64,000 bases of DNA from Acanthochlamys bracteata (Eukaryota > Streptophyta > Magnoliopsida > Pandanales > Velloziaceae). Positions 12,543-23,600 of the stretch are shown here, one piece after another. The notes under the pieces are model-generated. The model ran no database searches. It was given only the letters and a program-made list of their open reading frames with translations, and was not told the DNA's origin. Numbering within the stretch: the first letter of the stretch is position 1; each line of letters begins with the position of its first letter. Both the position numbers and the translations under genes were made by a program. The stretch is taken from NCBI GenBank assembly GCA_019914995.1, contig CM034144.1, positions 1,923,489 through 1,987,488 on the forward strand, written 5' to 3'.

Positions 12543-12887
12543 GGTTTGATTACACTCAAATCTATTAACTAAAGACTAAGCAATAAATAAGTAAAACAGA
12601 AGCAAAAAAGTTGAAGTAATGAAATTGATTTGCCCTCCTCTGTTTTGCTTATTGAGTTTATTTATACTGAGCTACATACTACTGCTTATAGAGTTCTCAT
12701 CTAACTCAATTATCTTATTCAATTACTACTGCAGCTAGAGTCCTTATTCATCTAAACTACCTAACTGAGCTGCTGGACGGTCTGGACTCAACAAAACTTC
12801 ATATAACTCATGGACTCTACTGGACTCTGAACTCCTACGAGACTCCTTCAGCTGCTCGACTCCTCTTAACACTCATCGTATCCAACA
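12543..12887 (-). repeat. 5' LTR of the gypsy element, main part (the other 6 bp are at 2971-2976)
   Basis: Joining 2971-2976 (TGTTAA) to 12,543 restores an LTR edge running TGTTAAGGTTTG on the plus strand, which is the 3' end of the minus-strand LTR next to the primer-binding site. The outer edge is less certain. CCAACA at 12,882-12,887 would give an LTR beginning TGTTGG and about 350 bp long; an alternative CA lies near 12,982. A TATAAATA box reads on the minus strand at 12,659-12,666, where an LTR promoter would be expected. Confidence 0.7.
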
Positions 12888-12985
12888 CAACCACGTGGTT
12901 TTTCCTTAGTGCTTCTGTCTGAACGCCGCACACGCCTTGGTTGGGTGCTTGGGAAACCTTCTCATCCTTCAGCTGTGTATCAGTT

Positions 12986-13773
12986 TAGGATTAGAAATTT
13001 TGACCCGTATAAATATATGAGTTAGATTAGAATTGAGCGAATTTGATCCGATTATTAAATAGATTGACCAGGATTAATATGAAATTAATTCATTAATTCG
13101 AATTGTCATCTTTTGAAGGAACAACATTTAATTTTTTTTATATATTAAAATTTGGCAATAAAAATAATCGATAATAGTAATTTATAAATTATTAAATTAT
13201 ATGGTATTTATAATTAATTATTATTTTTATATGTTAGTAAAATTGTGTAAGATGAGAATTATAATATTACCGAAAAATATTACTATGTAGGTGTTTCTGT
13301 AATGACGAATTTGAATTTCGTATAAAGATTTTATCAAAATTATGTTAGATACCTATGTTTATCAAAAATTTTTTATCAAAATTATTAATTGTATTTATAA
13401 TTATAAAATTTCAGCTGTCACAATATATTTTCAAAAAATAAAAATAAAAATAAATTTTTTTTTGAAGAACCGATGAAGATACTAAATAATGCATATTTTG
13501 ACAATCATTTACTATATTTTGTCACTAAGAATATTGTGCACTTTTATTACATCTGATCTTATAATTTCGCTAAATCTTAAAAATATAAAATTAAAAATTA
13601 AAAATTATAATTATTAAATGGGTCGATCCGAATTTGATCCGATTATTAATAGGTTGGACTAGGGTTGATAATTTTGACTCTATAAATTTATAAGTTAGAT
13701 TAGAGTTAAATGAATTTAATCTGATTATTAAATAGATCGATCCGAAATTAATCCACCAATTTAAATTGCTATT
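12986..13773. repeat. AT-rich stretch with a 115-bp direct repeat related to the hAT MITE
   Basis: Two copies of a segment lie at about 12,986-13,105 and 13,660-13,773. Both run from TAGG through an ATTTTGAC block, a GTTAGATTAGA block and a TCTGATTATTAAATAGAT-like block. The same word set (GATCGA, CCGAAATT, ATTAAATAGAT) fills the MITE at 19,012-19,568. The intervening 550 bp is AT-rich with no gene. No clean terminal repeats or target duplication could be drawn here. Confidence 0.55.
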
Positions 13774-14736
13774 CCTACTCAAAAGGTGAGGCGCTCAAAT
13801 ATATACAAACAGTTACGATTAGCAAACAAACAATACAGAACATTTTAACACTTTGATGCTGACGCAAAATGAGAAATGCTCGTGCTTGCACCATTAATGT
13901 CATTTGGATTTTTTCTAGCATCGTAGAAATGTTGGAGAACCAACTACATTCTCCTGGTTGTTTACAGAATTGTGCTTTTTCTGCTGAAAGAGTATGCTTG
14001 CTTTCTTGAATATGTTTATTTCACATTCCTTAACAGTGGTGCATTTGAATGATTTCTCTTTCGTAATATATCTTTTTCTGACAATAACAACGTCAATAAA
14101 AGCTACAGCATGAGAAATCAGTTAGGTTTGCAGATATACGAATTGGAATAAGAACAGTGACAGATCACAAAGGAGCCATGTCTTAAGAGAAATAGCTACA
14201 GCACTCACTAAAGATAAAAGGAAATTGAAACGCTTACATTAACTTTTGTATAATACAAGACGTTGTTCAGTTGTACCTCTAATCTTAACAATGATGCAGA
14301 AATAACTGTTGGAAGCTAGATATCTTTGCCTAGTGTCAGAACCAACTTAAATACAGTTTGCTGGTTTCGTGACTAAAGACTTTCAGGTATAACTGCAACT
14401 GCAGAGGCACAAGCTCTGCATCACTGTTTCTAGTTGTATTAAATTCACTTCTCAGTGCCTTGTGACTAAACATGTAAGTTTTGTTGTTGAATTTATATGA
14501 GAACCATGACTTCTAACATAGTTGGGTTCTTCCAGTATCTGCATTAAACTTCTAGCCAAGTTTGCTATGTAACTACATCTCCACTTCATTTTTATTCAGA
14601 CATAATGGACATTCCAAAAGGTAGCTGCAGCAATAAGAGAAGATTAGTCTTTAAGTCTCAGAAAAAGTTGAGTTTGAATACTTTTACCTTGCATAGCTAC
14701 GGTAGCAGTGGTCTATTATGTTTCATTTGATTTCTT
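13774..14736. other. Intergenic region with no recognised gene
   Basis: About 960 bp downstream of the kinase gene's stop codon. It probably includes that gene's 3' untranslated region and terminator at its right-hand end. I see no coding pattern or clear repeat. Confidence 0.5.
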
Positions 14737-17700
14737 TTAGTTGTTGGATGATGCACTTGATCGGCTTCTTGGACTGTCATATCCAGATTGCACCGAAGGA
14801 TCACTCATTACTTCCTGAAAGAAAATGTTGAAATTAGCTATCTTAGGCTAGTAACATTCATTCTGTAGTGTCTTGAGGTTACAGTGATTTTCAAAAATTT
14901 GATAATCTAGAGTTGGTTTTGTCTCTGTTGCTTCTTTTAGCTTGTTCTCTATCAAGCAATGTCAAATTTTCTATTGAACTCTGTCAACATTTCTCAATTT
15001 CTAGGTGAACAGGAAAATAGAAGTTCTTGTTGATTCTGCCTAAACATTTCATGTATTCTTTCAGTTTAAAAGAAGCTCACCTGAGCAGGCCCTTGATTAT
15101 GCATGCGCGAATTATTATGTGCCATTCTGAATGGAAGCATGTTTTCTTCCGCAAAATCCTTAAGCCTTTCAAGCTCAGGTAACACTGCGGTACCTAAATC
15201 TGGCCTGTCTTTCCTTCGTAGCTCAGCGCATTTTAATGCCATGTTGGCAAGGCACAAGGCTTCTTCAACTGGCCAGTCTGTGACATTCGGATCAAGTATG
15301 TCTTTAAAATTTCCCTTCTCTATAGCCCGGGACACCAAATGAGTTAGTCCCATGGGAGGCTTTGCTGTGATCAATTGCAGCAACAGGATTCCTAGCGAGT
15401 AAATGTCTGATTTCACGCCAAGCATACCAGTTTGTTGATACTCAGGATCAATATAGCAAAATGTTCCTGCTGCTGAAGTCATTAGATATTGAGTTACATT
15501 CTCCACAACAGATGGGGGCACTAGTCGCGCCAATCCAACATCACCGATTTTGCTGACATAATTTCGATCAAGAAGAATGTTTGCTGGCTTTAAGTCACGG
15601 TGAACTAATGGTTCCGGTTTCGTCTGGTGAAGAAACAAGAGTCCGGTGGCAATTTCAGCTGCAATACGGAACCTGTACTGCCAAGGGATGGGCGGAGTGT
15701 TTCCTCTTCTGAAGAGACGGTCATCTAAGCTCCCATTTGCCATGTACTCGTAAACAAGGCAGCCGTACTCTGGGCAAGCACCGAGGAGAAGAACCATGTT
15801 CGGATGCCTAATGCAGCTGAGGATTTCAACCTGCAAAATGTATTCGATAAAGAAATTTCGATGAATCAACAAAGCTGCTAATGTTGCGGTTGGAAAAACA
15901 TTGTGAAGCCTTAAGCTGTTTATACTTTCGGACATAAAAGGATCAATATTGTTGTGATGAACCTAGGACTTCTCAAAATCATTTGGCAATGAAAAGAATG
16001 AGCCAAAGCCAAATTTTTTATGAATATCATCTCAGAATTATTAATAAGTAATATGGGATTAAATCTTTCCAATAATCATGATGTTCATGGTTAACAGCGG
16101 AGATGAGGTTCCAATATTAAGGAGAAAATGGAAACAGAAGAATTGCTTTCAAGAAAGAATCCAGCTAGTCATATTATCATAGGCAGGCATGAGGTAAGAT
16201 TCGAATACCTTCAGGAGTTTTGAAGATGCATCAAAGAAGGATGAAATTGTCCGTTACCTCTTGCTGAAATTGTGTTTTCCCTTGTGCAGCATCTGGTCGT
16301 AGAACCTTGATGGCAACCTGTGTATGATCCAAGTAACATTTATATACCGGCCCGTAACCACCCTCTCCTATCTTATTTTCTTCTGTGAAGTATTCAGTGG
16401 CCACTTCAATTTCATCTATGGTGTACTTGCGATACCGTAAATCACGTCCAGCTGAAGGTACTGTAGTTCTCTTCCCCTCAGCCTCTTTTAATGCCTGCAT
16501 CTCAGCACTAATCCTTTTCTGTGCTTCTAACTCTGCAATTCTCTGTGCTGCTTCTGCTGCCTCTACAGCTGCTTTACACTTAGCCCGCTCTTTTTCCATG
16601 TCCATTGCCTGCGGTAGAGGGTTCAAAAACTTTTATCATTTGTAATGAATTCAAAGAAAAGCTTATTTGAAGAAGCATTGTGGGCAGTACCTGTTGTTTT
16701 GCAGAGATTGCTTCTGTGCAAGCATTATTATACATGTCCATGGTTTGTTTAAGTTGTAATTGGAACCTTCTCATTGCAGTTTCTACATCATCCTGCAAAT
16801 ATAAGAGTAATTAGCTTTGGCTCGTTAGTCTTTTTCCTTGTTACATTTCAGTAACATAACTTTGTTTCTATGAACAGGAAGTGCATCTACAAGGTGGTAA
16901 ACACTCACCATAGCATGATATGACAATTGTGATCCGCATTCTTCAGAGAATGAAGAACGCTCAGTGCCTGTGAATGAATCTGTAAACTTATGTGATGCCT
17001 GCATCTGCATCAAGTCCAGACTGCTATCCAATCCAGCATGATGATCATAACCATCTGAAACACAAGACATCCTTGGAGTGAATGCAGAACTGGTGCTCGG
17101 TCTAGAACTTGTGCTTGGCCTTGAGTTCACAAATGATATATCTGTATCTGACAATGAGTAATCTGCAAATGATTTCATGCTTGGTCTGTGCATTGATCTT
17201 GCAAAAGGAGATCTGTTCATGTTCTGAATATTAGCCCATGATTGTTCCATGATCAACATAAGGAATGCGAAATGTTTCTTCTAGAGTGGGGGGTAGGTTT
17301 ACTCACTTTATTGAATCATCCCTGGAAAGCTTGCGTCCGCTTTCACCTACTGATAGAACATACACAATGTTACAAAATGTTATTGGTAACTTCATCTCAA
17401 TACTGAAAAACGAGTTTGCTCTATTTGCAGACCTGGAGTTGCTGGTATGGGGCATTGCCCGTTGCTGGTATTCTGCAGTTGAGCCCGTAGAGGGGAGAAA
17501 CTTGGTGGCGGGCGAGCGGAGTTACGCACAGAAGACACCTTTGACTTGTGGATGACATATACGGTACAGAAGTCTGGAGCACCCTTTGAAATCGTTGAAG
17601 GCTTATCAGAACTCCTGAATCTTCTGATAGGAAGGCAAAGAGGTAACCAAATGGACAAGTAGACACAACTAGATCGCCGCAATTCTACTTCAGCTAGCGA

Positions 17701-18384
17701 TTGTGTGTTATTTGCTAAAGATGTCTATTTTTCCATTAGATATGACGAGTAGACACAGAGAATTTACTGCCTAAATTTGTAGATATTATTGCAGGGATTT
17801 TTACCTTGCAAATGTACCTTTTGACGGGGAGCCTAGGATTAGCTTCTCAATGGCAGCATGACTCACGAATTCGATCATGGCCTTGACAACATTGGTGTCA
17901 CTAAGCACTATATCCTTGCATTCAACCTGCATAAACATATGAAACTTATTCAAAAATGCCAAAATGATTATATGCACCAATCAATGAAATCAATGCTATG
18001 CGTTTATAGAAATCAGAAGAACAAAAAGTTTGTTCACTGACATCCTTACGGCGACAGAAGACTCTGAAGGGAAGGAAGACTTCTCGCATAGCGCTATCTT
18101 GCGGACCTTTGTAGCTAGAAGCTGCAATCTCCTCTTGGCTCATTACTACATCAAAATCCATCAAAAAATATTTCTGAAAAGAAAATGCAATTGCCTTTAC
18201 GGTAAATTCTATGTTTCAGATTGAACTTTGTCTTACTGGCTGAAGATCGAGTGTTGACATGAACCAAGATGATCGTCTGCCCCTTCGTTACAAGATTGTC
18301 GAGTGCCCATCTCAATGCATACTGACTGCCTTTGTCCTTGTCAATGGCAACTGCCACCAACGGAGACGTCGCATCAGTTTTCAT
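14737..18384 (-). CDS. UspA-domain receptor-like cytoplasmic kinase without U-box
   Basis: Ten exons join in phase into 730 codons: 18384-18237, 18145-18042, 17926-17805, 17623-17433, 17349-17307, 17212-16909, 16792-16691, 16608-16258, 15830-15081, 14814-14737. Residues 1 to about 170 form a universal-stress/UspA fold (VAVAIDKDKGSQYALRWALD at the start; EVFLPFRVFCRRKD; GAPDFCTVYVI). A Ser-rich linker follows, then a coiled coil at about 305-390 (RIAELEAQKRISAEMQ). The kinase has a GEGGYG loop at 419-424, Lys439 in VAIK, and HRD at 532-534 in HRDLKPANILLD. The metal-binding motif is DVG (552-554) instead of DFG, as in this plant family. The protein ends SSASSNN, about 25 codons after the kinase domain, so there is no U-box E3 domain. 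Expected role: Ser/Thr phosphorylation in signalling; the substrate is unknown. The exon 2 acceptor is the least certain boundary. Confidence 0.88.
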
Positions 18385-19003
18385 TTTTCTTTTGCTCTTT
18401 TTAACTTATGTTTTTCCGTTCGAATGTATATGTGCACAAGGTTGGCTGTCAATGAAAAGAAAGGCAAGACTTTTTTTCACCTTTTCTGGGCATCTTCTCA
18501 TTGGGATGATTATGAGAAGAACCAGATGGTGGAATTAAGAAAAGTGAAATATCAGAATGTAATTTGCTCGAAAATTTTTATCTGGTGTTTGAAGTTTGAG
18601 TTTTGCTTTTTTTATTTTTGGCATTTGTTTTTTAAGACCTATCATATATTGCGGAAAGGTTCGCCACTTCTTGCGGATCGCTTTCTTTTTTTCTTTTCCT
18701 TATTATTGTTGAGTTGATTTTGATAACCACGCAAAAATTAGGAAAACCTATAATTGGAGTTGATAGCTTATAACTATAGTGGCAGTTCGGCAACATTTAT
18801 TAGAAAATTTTTTATCAATTAATAAATTTTTTATAATATTTATTTAAAATTGTTTTATTATTTACTAGAATAGAATAAAAGTATTTTTATTTTAAAAAAA
18901 TTATTTTATAAATATTCTTAAATACTTCCATAGTTGTTTCTAGAAGAATAGTTTAGCTTATCTGCCAAAAATTAATAAGATTTCTATGCCGAAACTACCT
19001 GTG
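18385..19003. other. Upstream region of the kinase gene; no gene seen
   Basis: This presumably holds the promoter and 5' untranslated region of the kinase gene. A pyrimidine-rich plus strand lies near the start codon. Between about 18,780 and 18,965 is an AT-rich stretch with weak inverted ends (GGCAGTTCGGCAA and TAGCTTATCTGCCAA), possibly another old MITE. Confidence 0.4.
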
Positions 19004-19011
19004 AATTTGTG

Positions 19012-19568
19012 TAGGGTTGTTAATATAGATTAATGGGTCAATTTCGGATCGACCTATATAATAATTAGGTCAAAATTGTTCAACCCTAATTCAATCTATT
19101 TATTTATATGGATCAAAATTGTCAATTCTAATCCAACCTATTTATAATCCAATCAAACTCGGATCGACCTATCTAATAATTAAATTATTAGATAAAAATT
19201 ATAAATATTAATTTTTTTATAATAATATATATAAATTATTAATTATAATATATTTAAATAGAAAAATATTAATTTTGACAAAATTTATAAATTAAATAAA
19301 AATTAGTTAAAATTAAGATAAATTAAAAATATATATATATACAAATTAAATTCAAATTTTTTGTTATTTTTTTTTAATTATTAAATAATATATACTGTAT
19401 AAATAGTTATATGGATTAAACGGATCAATTTTGGGTCAACCCGAATCTGATCCGAACCGTTTAAATTTTTTGGATCGATCCAAAATCGACCAAAATTCGA
19501 GTAAAACTTGACTTGAACCCGACCTTTTTGGATCAGTTTCGGATCGAGTCGAAATTTGCCACCCCCTA
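19012..19568. mobile_element. hAT-type MITE, 557 bp, with 8-bp target duplication
   Basis: An exact eight-base duplication, AATTTGTG, flanks the element at 19,004-19,011 and 19,569-19,576. The ends are imperfect inverted repeats: TAGGGTTGTTAA on the left, TAGGGGGTGGCAAA on the right strand. Subterminal blocks rich in GATCGA and CCGAA occur in both halves. It has no coding capacity. An 8-bp duplication and TAGGG ends are typical of non-autonomous hAT elements. It lies about 630 bp upstream of the kinase start codon. Confidence 0.85.
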
Positions 19569-19576
19569 AATTTGTG

Positions 19577-20199
19577 TTCCTATAACGTTTGATCAAACAT
19601 CCCAAAAAAGAGCTTCTTGAGACTAATAAGCAGTCCTCAATCAATCAATCAAACAGACTTCCAGTTTTGCTTAGGCCCGTGTTAACTATATCGTAACTGA
19701 CCAAAACTAACTCTTTCACATGTGAAATAACTTCTGAGTAATTTTTTATATTTACTGTTATAAATTTATTTCCACAATTTATTGTCTAACTTTTAAAATT
19801 TTTAGGATATTTTGAATGCTTATAAAATAAAATTTTCTAAAATAAACTATATTTTAAATTTTTTTTAATATGAGCTCTATTTTTTATCTAAAAAAATAAA
19901 AATAAGTAATAATAAAATTTATAATATACAATTTTTTATATTTTTTTTAAAATTTAAACTTTTTTTATAAAATTATAAAAAATTTATTAAAAAATATGAA
20001 ATAAAAAATTATTAAAAAGTACTACAAAGCAGTGCCTTACTTTCAAATAAATAAACATGTCATTAACAAATGTCCATTCCTTGATTCTTTTATTTTGGTG
20101 GTGTCAATGCAAAATGACTTGTGACCTATTATCATCACCATTTGGTTACCGGAAAATACCAGTACTACTTGCAATTTCTTTCAAGAATGGTCTCTCTCA
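19577..20199. other. AT-rich intergenic region
   Basis: No coding pattern. Long A/T runs between about 19,740 and 20,020 contain inverted stretches of AAATTT-like words that could fold, but no defined element could be drawn. Confidence 0.4.
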
Positions 20200-20290
20200 G
20201 GCTACCTGGATCTGTCTAATGCTCCTATAGAAGAGCTTCCTGAGAAGATTTGGTTACTCTTCAACACCTTACTTTTTGAGTTTGTCTAGA
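20200..20290 (+). pseudogene. Leucine-rich-repeat fragment of an NBS-LRR-type gene
   Basis: The plus strand translates as YLDLSNAPIEELPEKIWLL followed by FNTLLFE and then a stop. This matches the LRR repeat of plant CC-NBS-LRR resistance proteins (consensus LRYLDLSxTxIxELPxxIxxLxNL). No flanking NB-ARC or further repeats are visible, so it is a relic of about one and a half repeats. It is very short, so chance similarity cannot be excluded, but the spacing of L, D, I, LP and I is the family pattern. Confidence 0.5.
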
Positions 20291-20674
20291 ACTCCATTAG
20301 AAGGCAGTACTAACTATACCGTATACGATTGCAGATCAACATGGCTTCTGGGAATATCTTTCCAGGTTTTTTCATTCTTCAAGCAGAAAGAAAGCAAAAA
20401 ATGAAATACCACCAAGAAAGTAAGTAAATTGAGGTGACAACAGTTGACACATGAAAAAACCCTATACATTAGAAAAGAGATTGCTCCTGCTGTGCTATAT
20501 GTAATAATTATTACTCTTATCATAACTGTAATAACACCAATTACAAGAGTAGCCACCTCTGAGGAAAAAATACATTTTCTGTGAAATGCATTGCACAATT
20601 ATCGGCAATTGCATCTTATAAAAAGGGAGCCCTGTCGTTACAGTTTGTATTGCATATTATAGAAGACCGCAGGA

Positions 20675-23600
20675 TCATCTGCTCCCTTGAGGCACTGAGG
20701 GTAATGGTTGCACCGCAGCTAGCGGATTCACCTGGAAGGAGAATGCTAAATGCCATGCATCAAACAGGGCTTTTCTGATACGTGCAATTTGTCTAGAAAA
20801 CACCCTGAAGTTCAAAGAGAATTTATCACTCGAGCTGGAAGACTTATGAAATATATAAAGGCAATTAAGCATAGTAGATTTTAGGTGGATAAAGACAGCT
20901 TCACGTTTACTTGGTACAAGCATATTCCAAACATTGTTTTGTTACTTTATGCAAATTAACCAGCCAAAATGCTTAAAATTTACAGGGAATATGGAACTGG
21001 CTGGGATAGCACTGAAAACCTTCTGCAAATGCACAATATTCATCCCAAGTAACTTCTGGTTCTGTAGTATGTTATAGCAACTGCATATAAATCTTGCAAC
21101 TTCATTCATGGTTCTTTTTTTTTTTTTTTGGGAGAGAAGAGTAATATATTGTTATGAAACTGAAAAAGCAATTACTCTGATATATAAATTTTAAAAATCA
21201 TAGCAGCTAAAAGAAAAGTAAAATAAAGTAGAAATTTCATCAGTGCGTATATTACTCTTCGATCAACATAAATTAAGTCGATAAGATCTAAATGAATGAA
21301 TTGATCTTATATCTTATGGTCATGATCGTACTTATGGTGTAGAATGTGCCCTGAACCTAAGTAAAACACAAAGTAAAGATAACATGGAGGATAAGATGTA
21401 CCTCTTTACAGTTTCTCTTCCCAAACGAATATTTCTCCTCTTTCTGAGAACATAATGATAAAAGAACACCAGTGAGAGCAGAAGTAAAACCTTTCTAAAA
21501 GAAAGGGTTGTATAACCAGACTTCAAATGGATGGTATGGTACCACCATGACCATGGGCTAATCCAACTTGGTATGTGCTTTAGGGTTGACTGGCCAGACC
21601 CAAACGTAGTTCGCTTTGACAAATCTCCATTTGTATTTAATTTTGCTTTGTCTATTTCTGGCAAGTCCTCTCTTTTTGATACTTCAGAATCAGTACTTGA
21701 AGAAGAAAGATTGCTAATCCCGTCTCTCATTATAGATGTTTGTGGAGCCAATGATGAGCTGGACTCCTTTACATGTTTTAGTGAATGCAATCTGGACAGC
21801 ATATCCTACAAAGACCATAATAATGGTAACTAAAAACCTGTGCTATCTGTCTCTTATGAACAACTCTTAATATTGGAAAAACTATATATGTAAAGGCAGA
21901 AAGATCTATGTGTTCTACTCAGCAGGGTGTTATAGGATTCAAGAGACAGTACTATGGTATCTCATACAACCATATACATGAGTATGCTCTCAAAGATCTC
22001 TATGACATTCTATTAGTCTACCTGAACTACAAAAAACTTGAAAAGTTGGTCTTCAATTTACAAGGTTCACTCAAATTTATACTACTTTCCTAATAAGATT
22101 AACAGTGCAGCTTTGCATACCTCAATAAGAGTTGCACACAGCAAGGGCCCATGAAAAGATTCGTCCTAATTTAATACTCTAACTTCGATAGCCTCAGGGT
22201 ATTTTTCTTAGCCTAATCAAATTATGAAGGATCGGACAAGGAGAGTAGAACCAAATCTTTCATACAGAAGCCGATAAAGTGCTTTGAGTACCTGGCGTGT
22301 TTGCTCCGGAAGTTCTGCTCTCTGAACCCATGTTATGGCAAGATCAGGAGAGCCTAGAATGGTTCCAACTAATGTTACAGCATAAAGGTCTGCCACCTCA
22401 AAATACTTGGAGACTTTAATGAACTTATCTCCATAACCTTCATGATTCGAGCTACCTTGTTCACCTTTTGGCAAAGCATAACCTTCACTACTTAAATACC
22501 TCCACCGGTCAAGAAACTCCTCTAAACTTGCTTTAACCTTTGATGAATATCCTTCTGACAATTGCATACAAACCCTGCCAAGAATCCAAATAACTATATC
22601 GTCCCTTCTTTATTAGTTAATAATTCTAACTGAATTCAATCTCATAAATTGAGTTAAAAGCAGATGAAAGAATACAAACTGCTCAACAGTAAATGATAGG
22701 ATTACCCTTCTATGAGGATATTGACAGGAATCTCGGCCACTGAACTAAACAATAATTCAAGCTTCTCGAACAATTCCAAGGTCCTGCATCTCGAAAGAAT
22801 GCTTCTGTTCAAATCATATTTCTAAATTCTAGGCGGATGTCTACAATCTCAATGAATAAACTATTTGCCTTCTGTTTTTTTCTTTTTTACTGAGAAATTT
22901 TTTTCATTGCTTAAGCACAAGATTACCAATCTGCAAATGATGGCATGACAACATCATTGAAGCAGAAGAGTCAACGTACCTCCCAGATTGTTTTAGTGAT
23001 TGAATAAGCACCATACCAGCTGACTCAACCATTTCAGACAGTTCACGTTTGTCCAATACGCCCATGGAAGAAGTGGTATAAATATGTTTTATAACTGAAG
23101 ATGACAATGAAGCTGCCTCCTCAAACATGCAAGATACCATGCAACTACAAGTTATAAGAAAAACATGAACATTGATAAACTCGTTAAGAGCCAAAAGCAA
23201 CCAAAACAGCAGAAACACAAATCAAAATGCTGCAGATCTAACTGGATCTCCAAGTGGTGTAACAGACTTGAGCTAGCCTCAAGGCTTGTATACCTAAGAA
23301 AGATGGAAAATAAACTACTTTACCTGGAATAACTGAGCAATGACTATCATTTAGGTACCCTCCACCTAAACCAATACAGGAATTTTGGATCCAGGAGAGA
23401 GCATGTAACTAAACCTGAGGCGACCGTAATGACATCTCAAGTTTGCACTAGTAGCAGGCAGTTCATCCTAATTTATCTAGATGCCTAAGACAAAAGGTTA
23501 GTTTGTCTCATGAGATAGAACTTGCTTCTGAGCACCTCCATGCTTAAAAACTTCAAATCAAAGAAGCAAAGAACACCATAACTCAGCCACCCGCTCAGCT

